Source: Minwuia sp048007105 (GTDB taxonomy: Bacteria > Pseudomonadota > Alphaproteobacteria > Minwuiales > Minwuiaceae). From it: DNA of 64,000 nucleotides. The notes beneath the pieces were generated by a model. That model saw nothing but the letters and a program-made list of their open reading frames with translations. It did not search any database and was not told the origin of the DNA. Where the stretch lies: positions 3,968,001-4,032,000 of the forward strand of contig NZ_CP180352.1 of assembly GCF_048007105.1 (NCBI RefSeq), written 5' to 3'. A program made the position numbers and the translations under genes. Below are positions 7,470 to 14,067 of this stretch, one piece after another. Positions within the stretch are counted from its first letter, which is position 1. Each line of letters begins with the position of its first letter.

Positions 7470-8532
7470 GCTCGTTCTCCTCCAGGCGGTCCCGAAGCTT
7501 CTGGATCGTAGCATGCAATTGCTGCAGCTCGGCCCGGTGCGCCTGCTCCATCTCCTGCCGCTGGTCGCGGTGATCCAGCCTGATCTCGTCCATCTCGTCG
7601 CGCAAGGACTGTGCCGTCTTCTGAAGCTGCGATATTTCGGCAGCACCTACGGCCCTGGCCCGCTGGGTCTCGGCCTGACCCTTGCGCCTGATCTCGTCCA
7701 TCTCGTCGCGCAGTTCCTGTGCGGTCTTCTTCAACTGGGCGATCTCGGACGCCGCCGCCTGCTTTTCGGACTGCACCAGCCTTTGGGTTTCCACCCTCTG
7801 GTCCTCCAGCGAATCCCTGAGCGCCTGCGCCGTTTCCTTCAGCTGCGCGATCTCGGCGGCTGCGGTCTGTTTCTCCGCCTGCACCGCGCGCTGCGCTTCC
7901 AGCCGCTGTTCGTCCAGCGTGTCGCGCAGCGCCTGGGCCGCGCTCTTCAATTGCGCGATTTCGGCCGCCGCGGCCTGCTTCTCGGCCTGAACGAGCCGCT
8001 GCGTCTCCGCGCGCTGCTCCTCCAGCGTGTCCCGCAGGGCCTGCGCGGTATCCTTCAGCTGCGCGATCTCGGCGGCGCCGGCCTGCCTTGCCGCCTGCAC
8101 CGAGCGCTGCGCCTCGAGCCGCTGCTCCTCCATCTCGTCACGCAGCGCCTGGGCCGTGTCCTTGAGTTGCTGGATCTCGGACGCGGCCGCCTGCCGCTCC
8201 TGCTGGACCAGGCGGCGGGTTTCGGCGCGCTGATCCTCCAGCGTGTCGCGCAGGGCCTGCGCCGTATCCTTCAGCTGACCGATCTCGGAAGCGCCGGCCT
8301 GCTTTTCCCGCTGCACCTGGACCGCGGCCTCACGGCGCTGATCCTCGATCTTGTCGCGCAGCGCCTGAGCGGTGTCCTTGAGCGTCGAAATCTCGCCGGC
8401 AGCGTTGGCTTCCGCCCGCTGGACACGGCGCTTGATCTCGAGGTCCTTGTCCTCGAGCGTCTCGCGCATGACCGAGACAGTGCGTTGCAGCTGCCGGTTT
8501 TCAGCTTCGAGATCGACGGCGGTTACGGCCAT
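7462..8532 (-). CDS. Coiled-coil protein made of ten 36-residue repeats
   Basis: 356 residues starting MAVTAVDLEAENRQL at 8532. Almost the whole protein is one repeating helix: the motif E-I-x-Q-L-K-x-T-A-Q-x-L-R-D recurs with its central Leu at about residues 15, 51, 87, 123, 159, 195, 231, 267, 303 and 339, exactly every 36 residues. The first and last units are partial or diverged. There is no signal peptide, membrane segment or enzymatic motif, and no cysteine. A period of 36 equals ten turns of a 3.6-residue helix, so the hydrophobic stripe stays nearly straight, unlike a heptad-only coil. It overlaps the cyclase start by 8 bases. Inference: a scaffold or length-setting rod for the cyclase. 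The family is not recognised. The start is supported by the repeat pattern rather than by a strong ribosome-binding site. Confidence 0.85.
   Translation of the reverse strand: MAVTAVDLEAENRQLQRTVSVMRETLEDKDLEIKRRVQRAEANAAGEISTLKDTAQALRDKIEDQRREAAVQVQREKQAGASEIGQLKDTAQALRDTLEDQRAETRRLVQQERQAAASEIQQLKDTAQALRDEMEEQRLEAQRSVQAARQAGAAEIAQLKDTAQALRDTLEEQRAETQRLVQAEKQAAAAEIAQLKSAAQALRDTLDEQRLEAQRAVQAEKQTAAAEIAQLKETAQALRDSLEDQRVETQRLVQSEKQAAASEIAQLKKTAQELRDEMDEIRRKGQAETQRARAVGAAEISQLQKTAQSLRDEMDEIRLDHRDQRQEMEQAHRAELQQLHATIQKLRDRLEENEHV
7546..8409 (-). repeat. Eight complete 108-bp tandem coding repeats
   Basis: Eight full 36-codon units lie back to back in the coiled-coil gene, with partial units on either side. 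Conserved positions within each unit include Q-L-K near 9-11, T-A-Q-x-L-R-D near 13-19 and an E/D-x-R turn near 22-25. Similarity at the DNA level is high enough that unit number could vary by recombination. Confidence 0.85.
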
Positions 8533-8927
8533 ATCAGCACCAGCGCCGTGTCGAAAGCATGTGGCTTCGAGCGCGCATGAATCAGTCCCCACAGGTTTCC
8601 GGAGCCTATCATGTGCATGGTAAAGCTGAAAGAATCCTAATTGCCGACGGAACGGGACCCCGCCTCCGCGCATTTTGCACTGCACCGTCGGTGGCGCGCC
8701 CGGCCCCGGATTTACCTGACCTTACGGCAATACGCCTCGTCAGTTCAAATAAAGTGCAAATGAAAGTTGCAATGTCTATTTGTTGTGCAGTGCAGAAAAA
8801 GGCATCAGATTAACTTTCTCTGCAATATGAAGGACTTGTGACCTTTTTATGAATGGCCCCTCTCTTGCCATGGCGCGGACGTCGCCGTTGCGGCGGCGAA
8901 TGCACCAGCAGAGAGGGAGTGCGTACC
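8533..8927. other. Divergent intergenic region, AT-rich on its right side
   Basis: 395 bases with no convincing gene, between the coiled-coil gene (minus) and the TIGR02001 gene (plus). The part from about 8740 to 8855 is clearly AT-rich against the GC-rich background and should hold the rightward promoter. TGCACTGCA at 8676-8684 and its reverse complement TGCAGTGCA at 8786-8794 form an inverted pair about 100 bases apart. Further GTGCAAA, TTGCAA and CTGCAA motifs lie between and after them. Confidence 0.45.
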
Positions 8928-9644
8928 ATGAAGAAGCTGATTGCCATGGCGGGCGTTGGGCTCGCGTTGGGGATGGCCAGCCTTCAACCGGTCCTCGCGG
9001 ACGAGGAAGAAATGATGATCCCGGGCGAATTCTCCGCGAATGTCGCCTTTTTGACGGACTACCGGTTCCGTGGCATCACCCAGACACAGAACGAGCCGGC
9101 CATTCAGGGCGGTTTCGACTGGGCGCATGACAGCGGCATCTATCTGGGCACCTGGGCGTCCAACGTCGAGTTCAACGACGCCCATATCGAGATGGATTTC
9201 TACGGCGGCTACGCGAATACCGTCGGCAACTTCTCCTACGATCTCGGCGTGATCTACTACTGGTACCCCGGCGCGCGCCGGAACCAGGACTTCGACTTCG
9301 TCGAGGTGGCCCTGGGTATGGGCTACGACTTCGAAGTCGCCTCGGTGTCTCTGGGCATGAACTACTCGCCGGAGAACTTCGGCGCGTCGGGTGATGCCTT
9401 CTACACCGAAGCCGGCGTTGCGGTGCCCCTGCCCTACGACTTCGAGCTTGGCGCCACCATCGGCTACCAGATCATCGACGATGAAGCGACCTTCGGCGTG
9501 CCGGACTACCTGAACTGGTCGGTCTCGCTGGCCCGCAGTTTCTACGGCTTCGACTTCGGCCTTGCCTATGTCGACACCGACGAAGGCTCCTGCGGCGACG
9601 GTTGCGGTGCGACGGTGATCTTCTCGGTCTCGCGGAGCTTCTAG
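8928..9644 (+). CDS. TIGR02001/Gcw_chp-type exported, probably outer-membrane, protein
   Basis: 238 residues starting MKKLIAMAGVGLALGM, preceded by GAGAGGGAG at a good spacing. The N-terminal signal peptide is probably cut after QPVLA. The mature part opens with FSANVAFLTDYRFRGITQT and AIQGGFDWAHDSGIYLGTWAS, the hallmark of the TIGR02001 (Gcw_chp) family of unknown function. The rest alternates aromatic and small residues in short strands and ends in Phe, as expected for an outer-membrane beta-barrel. It is a single gene with its own AT-rich upstream region and a hairpin 22 bases after the stop. Substrate, if it is a channel, is unknown. Confidence 0.9.
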   Translation: MKKLIAMAGVGLALGMASLQPVLADEEEMMIPGEFSANVAFLTDYRFRGITQTQNEPAIQGGFDWAHDSGIYLGTWASNVEFNDAHIEMDFYGGYANTVGNFSYDLGVIYYWYPGARRNQDFDFVEVALGMGYDFEVASVSLGMNYSPENFGASGDAFYTEAGVAVPLPYDFELGATIGYQIIDDEATFGVPDYLNWSVSLARSFYGFDFGLAYVDTDEGSCGDGCGATVIFSVSRSF

Positions 9645-9665
9645 GCTCCCGGACAGGTCCGGATC

Positions 9666-9697
9666 GGGCGGCGGCTGGCCCTCCGGCCGCCGCCCGC
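9666..9697. terminator. GC-rich hairpin between convergent genes
   Basis: GGGCGGC pairs with GCCGCCC around an inner GGCC/GGCC stem with a CTCC loop. It lies between the stops of the TIGR02001 gene and the convergent receiver gene, so it may serve both strands. No T-tract is present. Confidence 0.5.
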
Positions 9698-9714
9698 CGG
9701 ATTCGGATGATCGC

Positions 9715-10089
9715 TCAGCCGCGCCGGTGCGGCGCGCTGAGCGCCTCGTCCACCTTCAGCACGATCTCGCCGATGGTGAAGGGCTTCAGCACGATGTCAT
9801 GGATCAGCAGATCCAGGTTGTGCGCGCGGTCCCGCTGGTCGGCATAACCTGTCATCATCAGGATCCTGACGTCCGGATGTGCCTTGGCGACATTCAGCGC
9901 CAGCGCAACGCCGTCCATGATCGGCATGACGATATCGGTCAGCAGCAGATCGAACTTCTGGCCGCGCATCTGCTCCAGCGCCGCGGCGCCGTCTGCGGCC
10001 GTCACGACCGAATGGCCGGCGCCCGAGAGGGCACGGTCGATGATGTCGCGGATATCGGGCTCGTCTTCCGCCACCAGGATGCGCGCCAT
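9715..10089 (-). CDS. cpdR: Single-domain response regulator, CpdR-like
   Basis: 124 residues from ATG at 10089 (MARILVAEDEPDIRD), with GGGGGAG 8 bases upstream. An alternative GTG at 10098 would add three residues. It is a stand-alone receiver domain: the acidic pair is in AEDE, the phospho-acceptor Asp is in LLLTDIVMP, and the conserved Lys is in VLKPF. The segment MTGYADQRDRAHNLDLLIHD matches the alphaproteobacterial CpdR type. CpdR is known in Caulobacter as a ClpXP adaptor controlled by the CckA-ChpT relay, promoting cell-cycle proteolysis when unphosphorylated. The gene sits 5 bases after the DUF3426 zinc-ribbon gene and next to ftsEX, a setting consistent with cell-cycle or envelope work. 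Confidence 0.75.
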   Translation of the reverse strand: MARILVAEDEPDIRDIIDRALSGAGHSVVTAADGAAALEQMRGQKFDLLLTDIVMPIMDGVALALNVAKAHPDVRILMMTGYADQRDRAHNLDLLIHDIVLKPFTIGEIVLKVDEALSAPHRRG

Positions 10090-10094
10090 GCCCG

Positions 10095-10883
10095 TCACTC
10101 CCCCTGCCAGACCGACGCCCGGACCCGGTCCAGCCGCTTCGGCACATCGTCGAGAACCAGCGGAACCTCGCGGCTCTCATGCGCCTCGAGAGGCTTCTCT
10201 TCTCCGGGCATCCGCACCGGCACCGTGCGAATGACCTCGCCGGACTGGTCGATCAGGTCGATCGCGGCGATCGGCAGCGCTTGCGGCTTGTCGGTCGCAT
10301 TCGTCGCCGTCAATCTGATCTCCATGCGCCGCCGGCCCTCGCTCTCGGTCAGCGACGACCGTTCGATGCGGTAGCTGACCGCCGGCCCGGCATTCGAGAG
10401 ACCGGCCGCGCCGGCCACATGATACAGCCGCTCGACCGGGGGCCAAGCCGCGACCAGCACGGGCTTGAGAAACGCCAGCCCGAGAGCGGTGACAACCAGC
10501 ACCGCAGCAATCAGCGCCCAGCCGGCCCAGACCCAGCTCGGGGTCTTTCGGCCCGCCGGCCTGCCGCCCAATGAGCGGGCCTCCGCGGACAGCGGAAACG
10601 CGTCGCCGTTCCAGGCATCATCCGGATCGGGATCCCGCTCGGCGCGTATCATGTCTTCCCAGTCGGCAGGCTGCCCGGGGATCGTGCCGGAGAACCCCGC
10701 CTCGGCGGGTTCGGGTTCGGGATCGAAGCCTTGCGGCTCGGGTGCAGGCTCGACCGGCTCGAGGTCCGGCTCGCCGACCCATTGGTGGCCGCAGCGGGAA
10801 CAGCGCACCTTCCGGGGTCCGGCCTCGAACATCTCGGGCCGGACACGGAACTTGGCAGCGCAGGACGGGCAGGTCAGGAACAT
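10095..10883 (-). CDS. MJ0042-type zinc-ribbon, DUF3426 membrane protein
   Basis: 262 residues starting MFLTCPSCAAKFRV. Residues 1-38 form an MJ0042-type zinc ribbon (CPSC and CSRC pairs). Then comes an acidic Pro/Glu-rich linker (about 40-120), one membrane helix (about 130-155, ALIAAVLVVTALGLAFL) and a C-terminal beta-rich DUF3426 domain. In this topology the zinc ribbon is cytoplasmic and the DUF3426 domain periplasmic. Its function is not established. It is the first gene of a two-gene unit with cpdR and diverges from ftsE across 143 bases. Confidence 0.85.
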   Translation of the reverse strand: MFLTCPSCAAKFRVRPEMFEAGPRKVRCSRCGHQWVGEPDLEPVEPAPEPQGFDPEPEPAEAGFSGTIPGQPADWEDMIRAERDPDPDDAWNGDAFPLSAEARSLGGRPAGRKTPSWVWAGWALIAAVLVVTALGLAFLKPVLVAAWPPVERLYHVAGAAGLSNAGPAVSYRIERSSLTESEGRRRMEIRLTATNATDKPQALPIAAIDLIDQSGEVIRTVPVRMPGEEKPLEAHESREVPLVLDDVPKRLDRVRASVWQGE

Positions 10884-11026
10884 TCCGTCATTGATCCAGT
10901 TGGTCCTTGTCGATTATCGAACGGTCGTCGACCTTCCTGACAGGCTGGCCCTTTACGGACTCCGGCCTCAAAACGATCTGAGCATATAGGCGAGATGTCG
11001 GCAGCCATTCAAGGCGGACGCGAGGT

Positions 11027-11737
11027 TTGACCCAGTTATCCGGCAGTTCCGGCAGCGGCCCATTGGTCAGCCTGCGCAATATCGGCCTCCGCTACGGGGA
11101 CGGGCCCGAGGTTCTGCGCGACCTCGATCTCGACCTGCCGGCCGGCTCGTTCCATTTCCTGACCGGCCGCTCCGGCGCCGGCAAGTCCTCCCTGCTCAGC
11201 CTGCTGCAACTGGCCCGCCGGCCGAGCCGCGGCCTGATGCGCATGTTCGGCGCCGACGTCAACGAGGCGCCGGCCACGGCGCTGCCCGCCATGCGCCGCC
11301 GTGTCGGCGTCGTCTTTCAGGATTTCCGCCTGCTGAACCATCTGACGGCGGCGGAAAACGTGGTCCTGCCGCTGAAGCTCGCAGGCGGTCTGTCCGACGA
11401 GAAATCGGAACAGTTCGTGCGGGAGATGCTCGCCTGGGTCGGGCTGGCCGATCAGGCCGATGCGCTGCCGGCCACCCTGTCGGGCGGCGAGAAACAGCGG
11501 ATCGCCATCGCGCGGGCAGTGATCGCCGGGCCGAAGCTGCTGCTCGCCGACGAGCCGACGGGCAATGTCGACCGCGACATGGCCGAGCGGCTGATGACGC
11601 TCTTCATCCGCCTCAACCAGCTCGGCACGACGGTGATGGTCGCCACGCATGATTCGGAACTGACAAGCCGATTCGGCTTCCCGATCCTGCATCTGGAAGA
11701 CGGGCGGCTGCACCCGGCGTCGGCGGCGCAACCATGA
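11027..11737 (+). CDS. ftsE: Cell-division ATP-binding protein FtsE
   Basis: 236 residues if started at TTG 11027; the true start is unsure because no well-spaced ribosome-binding site is seen, and a start nearer LVSLRNIGLRYG is possible. It is an ABC ATPase with Walker A GRSGAGKSS, Q-loop VVFQDFRLLNHL, signature LSGGEKQRIAIARA, Walker B LLLADEPTGNVD and H-loop ATHDSEL. QDFRLL is typical of FtsE. FtsEX is an inner-membrane complex that couples the divisome to peptidoglycan hydrolase activation. It overlaps ftsX by 4 bases. Confidence 0.92.
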   Translation: MTQLSGSSGSGPLVSLRNIGLRYGDGPEVLRDLDLDLPAGSFHFLTGRSGAGKSSLLSLLQLARRPSRGLMRMFGADVNEAPATALPAMRRRVGVVFQDFRLLNHLTAAENVVLPLKLAGGLSDEKSEQFVREMLAWVGLADQADALPATLSGGEKQRIAIARAVIAGPKLLLADEPTGNVDRDMAERLMTLFIRLNQLGTTVMVATHDSELTSRFGFPILHLEDGRLHPASAAQP

Positions 11738-12588
11738 AGGACCGCGCCCTCGCTCTCGACCGTGACCCGTCTGGCCGCTTTCTGCCCTGGATCGTCGCCG
11801 CGCTGTCGCTGGTCGTGGCCGTCGCCGTCGGCGTGTCGTTCTCTCTGGCCGAACTCACGGCGTCATGGGGTGTGATCGGTAACGACCGCCTGATCGTGCG
11901 CTACGCGGCAGAAGACGGCGACGCGGCCCGCGCTGCCGCCTCCGGGCTGGCAGCGGAACCGAGGGTCGCGCAGGCCCGACTTCTGCCCCGCGACGAAGTG
12001 CGGGCGCTACTGGAGCCCTGGCTCGGCGGCGCAACGGCCAGCGAGACGGAACTGCCCCTGCCCTGGCTGATCGACGTGCAGCTTGCCGACCCGGCCGCAG
12101 AACGCGAGGTCCGCCGGGCGCTGGAGGCATGGCCAGGCGCCACGGTCGACAGCACGCGCGGCTGGCTTGAGCCGCTCCAGCGTCTCGCCGGACTGGCCGG
12201 GATTGTCGCCATGGGCCTCGCCCTGCTGTCCGTGTCCGTCATCGTCCTTGTCACCGTATTCGCCATACGCGCCGCCCTGTCGGCACAGTCCGCCACGGTG
12301 GAGCTTCTGCGCCAGATGGGGGCGGAGGAACGCTACATCGCCCGCCGTTTCCAGCGGCATGGTTTCCGGCAGGCCATCACGGGCGGCATCGCCGGCGTCG
12401 CGCCGGGCGCCGTCATCGTCGGGCTGGGCGTCGGCGCAGCCCGGCTGGAAGGCGCCGAACTGATCGCCGGCCTGAATCCCGGCTGGACCGGCTGGCTGTG
12501 TATCGGGCTTCTGCCGGCGCTGATCGCCCTCGTCGCCACGCTGACGGCGCGCTATACGGTACTGGAGATGTTGAGGAATCGCTGGTGA
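11734..12588 (+). CDS. ftsX: Cell-division membrane protein FtsX
   Basis: 284 residues from the ATG that overlaps the ftsE stop (ATGA). One N-terminal membrane helix (LPWIVAALSLVVAVAVGVSFSL) is followed by a periplasmic domain of about 110 residues. Three C-terminal helices complete the usual four-helix FtsX fold, with the coupling region VELLRQMGAEERYIARRF facing FtsE. It works with FtsE to signal across the inner membrane to cell-wall hydrolase activators. The next gene starts inside its last codons. Confidence 0.9.
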   Translation: MKDRALALDRDPSGRFLPWIVAALSLVVAVAVGVSFSLAELTASWGVIGNDRLIVRYAAEDGDAARAAASGLAAEPRVAQARLLPRDEVRALLEPWLGGATASETELPLPWLIDVQLADPAAEREVRRALEAWPGATVDSTRGWLEPLQRLAGLAGIVAMGLALLSVSVIVLVTVFAIRAALSAQSATVELLRQMGAEERYIARRFQRHGFRQAITGGIAGVAPGAVIVGLGVGAARLEGAELIAGLNPGWTGWLCIGLLPALIALVATLTARYTVLEMLRNRW

Positions 12589-13187
12589 GTCAGACCGGTT
12601 TCGTCATTCGCCTGTTCCTGTTGCTTTCGGCGTTGTGGTGCGGTGGCTTCCTGGCCTTTGCGGAGCGTGTCGCCGATACGCCGCCGGCCCCTGCGCCTGC
12701 CGACGGGATTGCCGTGCTGACGGGATCTGCCGGACGCATCACGGCCGGCCTGGAGCTTCTGAAGCAGCGGCCCTCGGCGAAGATGCTGATCACCGGCGTC
12801 GGCGACGGCACCGCCCGAGAAGAATTGGCAGAAGCCTTCCCCGGTGAATCGGCGCTGTTCGACTGCTGCATCGAGCTGGACCGACAGGCCAAGGACACGG
12901 TCGGCAATGCCGAGCAGACCGCGCTCTGGGTCCGGCGAAACAAACTCGGTTCGGTGATCGTGGTGACCTCCGCCTCGCACATGCCGCGGAGCATCGTCGA
13001 GATGCGGCGTCACATGGACGGGATCCGCCTGGAGCGGCTGCCGACACGGGCCGGGGAGGACAATCCGCAGGGCTGGTGGCAGAGCATCGGCGCGCTGCAG
13101 CGGATCATCGTCGAGTTCAACAAGTACATCTTCAGCCTCGTCCGCGCCCGGTTGCTGGACGACATCGGCGACGTGAGTGTTCGATGA
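12585..13187 (+). CDS. YdcF/ElyC-family DUF218 protein
   Basis: 200 residues from GTG at 12585, which overlaps the ftsX stop, with TTGAGG about 8 bases upstream. One N-terminal membrane helix (VIRLFLLLSALWCGGFLAFA) anchors a periplasmic DUF218 domain: GIAVLTGSAGRI, then MLITGVGDG, then VIVVTSASHMPRSIVEMRRHM. The family includes ElyC and SanA, linked in enterobacteria to envelope integrity and peptidoglycan-lipid carrier metabolism; the exact activity is unproved. It is coupled to ftsX upstream and plsC downstream by start-stop overlaps, so the four genes form one envelope operon. Confidence 0.85.
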   Translation: MSQTGFVIRLFLLLSALWCGGFLAFAERVADTPPAPAPADGIAVLTGSAGRITAGLELLKQRPSAKMLITGVGDGTAREELAEAFPGESALFDCCIELDRQAKDTVGNAEQTALWVRRNKLGSVIVVTSASHMPRSIVEMRRHMDGIRLERLPTRAGEDNPQGWWQSIGALQRIIVEFNKYIFSLVRARLLDDIGDVSVR

Positions 13188-13918
13188 CCTTCATCCGCAC
13201 GCTGCTGTTCAACATCTGGTTCTGGCTCTGGTCGGCGGTGATGAATGTCGCCTTCCTGCCAGCGCTGCTTTTGCCGCGGCGGGTGGTGATGGCCGGCCAG
13301 CGGGTCTGGGCCATGGGCCTGAACTGGGGGCTCAGGCATCTGGTGGGGCTTAGGTGGACCGTGCGCGGTCGTGGAAACCTGCTGCCCGGGCCAGTGATCA
13401 TCGCGTGCAAGCACCAGTCGATGTGGGACACGATCATCTGGCATATCGAGGTCGACGACCCGGCCATCGTGATGAAGAAGGAACTGCTGCGTATCCCCGT
13501 GTACGGCTGGTACTGCCGGCACACGAAGCAGATCCCGATCGACCGTGCGGGCAAGACGGCGGCATTGAAGGACATGCTGGTCCATGCAAGGGCCGCCCGC
13601 GACGCCAGCCGGCATCTGATCATCTTCCCGCAGGGCACGCGCATGGCCCCGGGCGAGAAACGCGCCTATCTGCCCGGCGTGGCGGCGCTCTACCGCGATC
13701 TCGGCCTGCCGGTCGTTCCCGTGGCACTGAATTCCGGCCTGTTCTGGGGCCGGAACGCCTTCACGAAGAAGCCGGGCGAGATCGTGCTGGAATATCTGGA
13801 GCCCATTCCTGCAGGACTGCCGCGCAAGGAGTTCATGAGCCGTCTGGAAGACGCCATCGAGAGCGCTACCGACGCCCTGGAAGCGGAAGCCGGAAAATCG
13901 TCCACAGGGCGTGGATAA
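13184..13918 (+). CDS. plsC: 1-acyl-sn-glycerol-3-phosphate acyltransferase (PlsC)
   Basis: 244 residues from ATG at 13184, overlapping the previous stop as ATGA. A hydrophobic N-terminal segment (about 5-35) anchors it to the inner membrane. The acyltransferase signatures are present: CKHQSMWDT (the H-x4-D catalytic motif) and IIFPQGTRMAPGE (glycerol-phosphate binding). It transfers an acyl chain to lysophosphatidic acid to make phosphatidic acid for membrane phospholipids. It is the last gene of the ftsE-ftsX-ydcF-like-plsC unit and is followed by a small hairpin. Confidence 0.92.
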   Translation: MTFIRTLLFNIWFWLWSAVMNVAFLPALLLPRRVVMAGQRVWAMGLNWGLRHLVGLRWTVRGRGNLLPGPVIIACKHQSMWDTIIWHIEVDDPAIVMKKELLRIPVYGWYCRHTKQIPIDRAGKTAALKDMLVHARAARDASRHLIIFPQGTRMAPGEKRAYLPGVAALYRDLGLPVVPVALNSGLFWGRNAFTKKPGEIVLEYLEPIPAGLPRKEFMSRLEDAIESATDALEAEAGKSSTGRG

Positions 13919-13920
13919 CA

Positions 13921-13936
13921 CGCCGCTTCTTCGGCG
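13921..13936 (+). terminator. Small hairpin after plsC
   Basis: CGCCG-CTTCTT-CGGCG followed by TTT, 2 bases past the plsC stop. The stem is short, so this is a weak candidate terminator for the ftsE operon. The rest of 13937-14067 should hold the nrdJ promoter. No cobalamin riboswitch pattern was recognised there. Confidence 0.35.
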
Positions 13937-14067
13937 TTTCCAGCGGCCGGCCTGTTGAGGAAACCGGGGCCCGATCTTGGAAACAAAAAAGGAACGCGGC
14001 CTTGCCGGACAGGTCCGTCTGAGGTAATCTCCACCCAGGTTCCGACCATCTCTCCAGAGCATTCACG

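Noticed and set aside
5265..7511. A 748-codon plus-strand frame opposite the cyclase.
   Set aside because: A GC-rich shadow frame. The minus-strand frame carries all GAF, PAS and cyclase motifs.
7546..8409. Regular repeats that could suggest a CRISPR array.
   Set aside because: The repeats are 108 bp, contiguous, coding and in frame, with no unique spacers.
13919..14067. A cobalamin riboswitch before the B12-dependent nrdJ.
   Set aside because: The 149-base gap is too short for a full aptamer with expression platform, and no B12-box-like block was seen.
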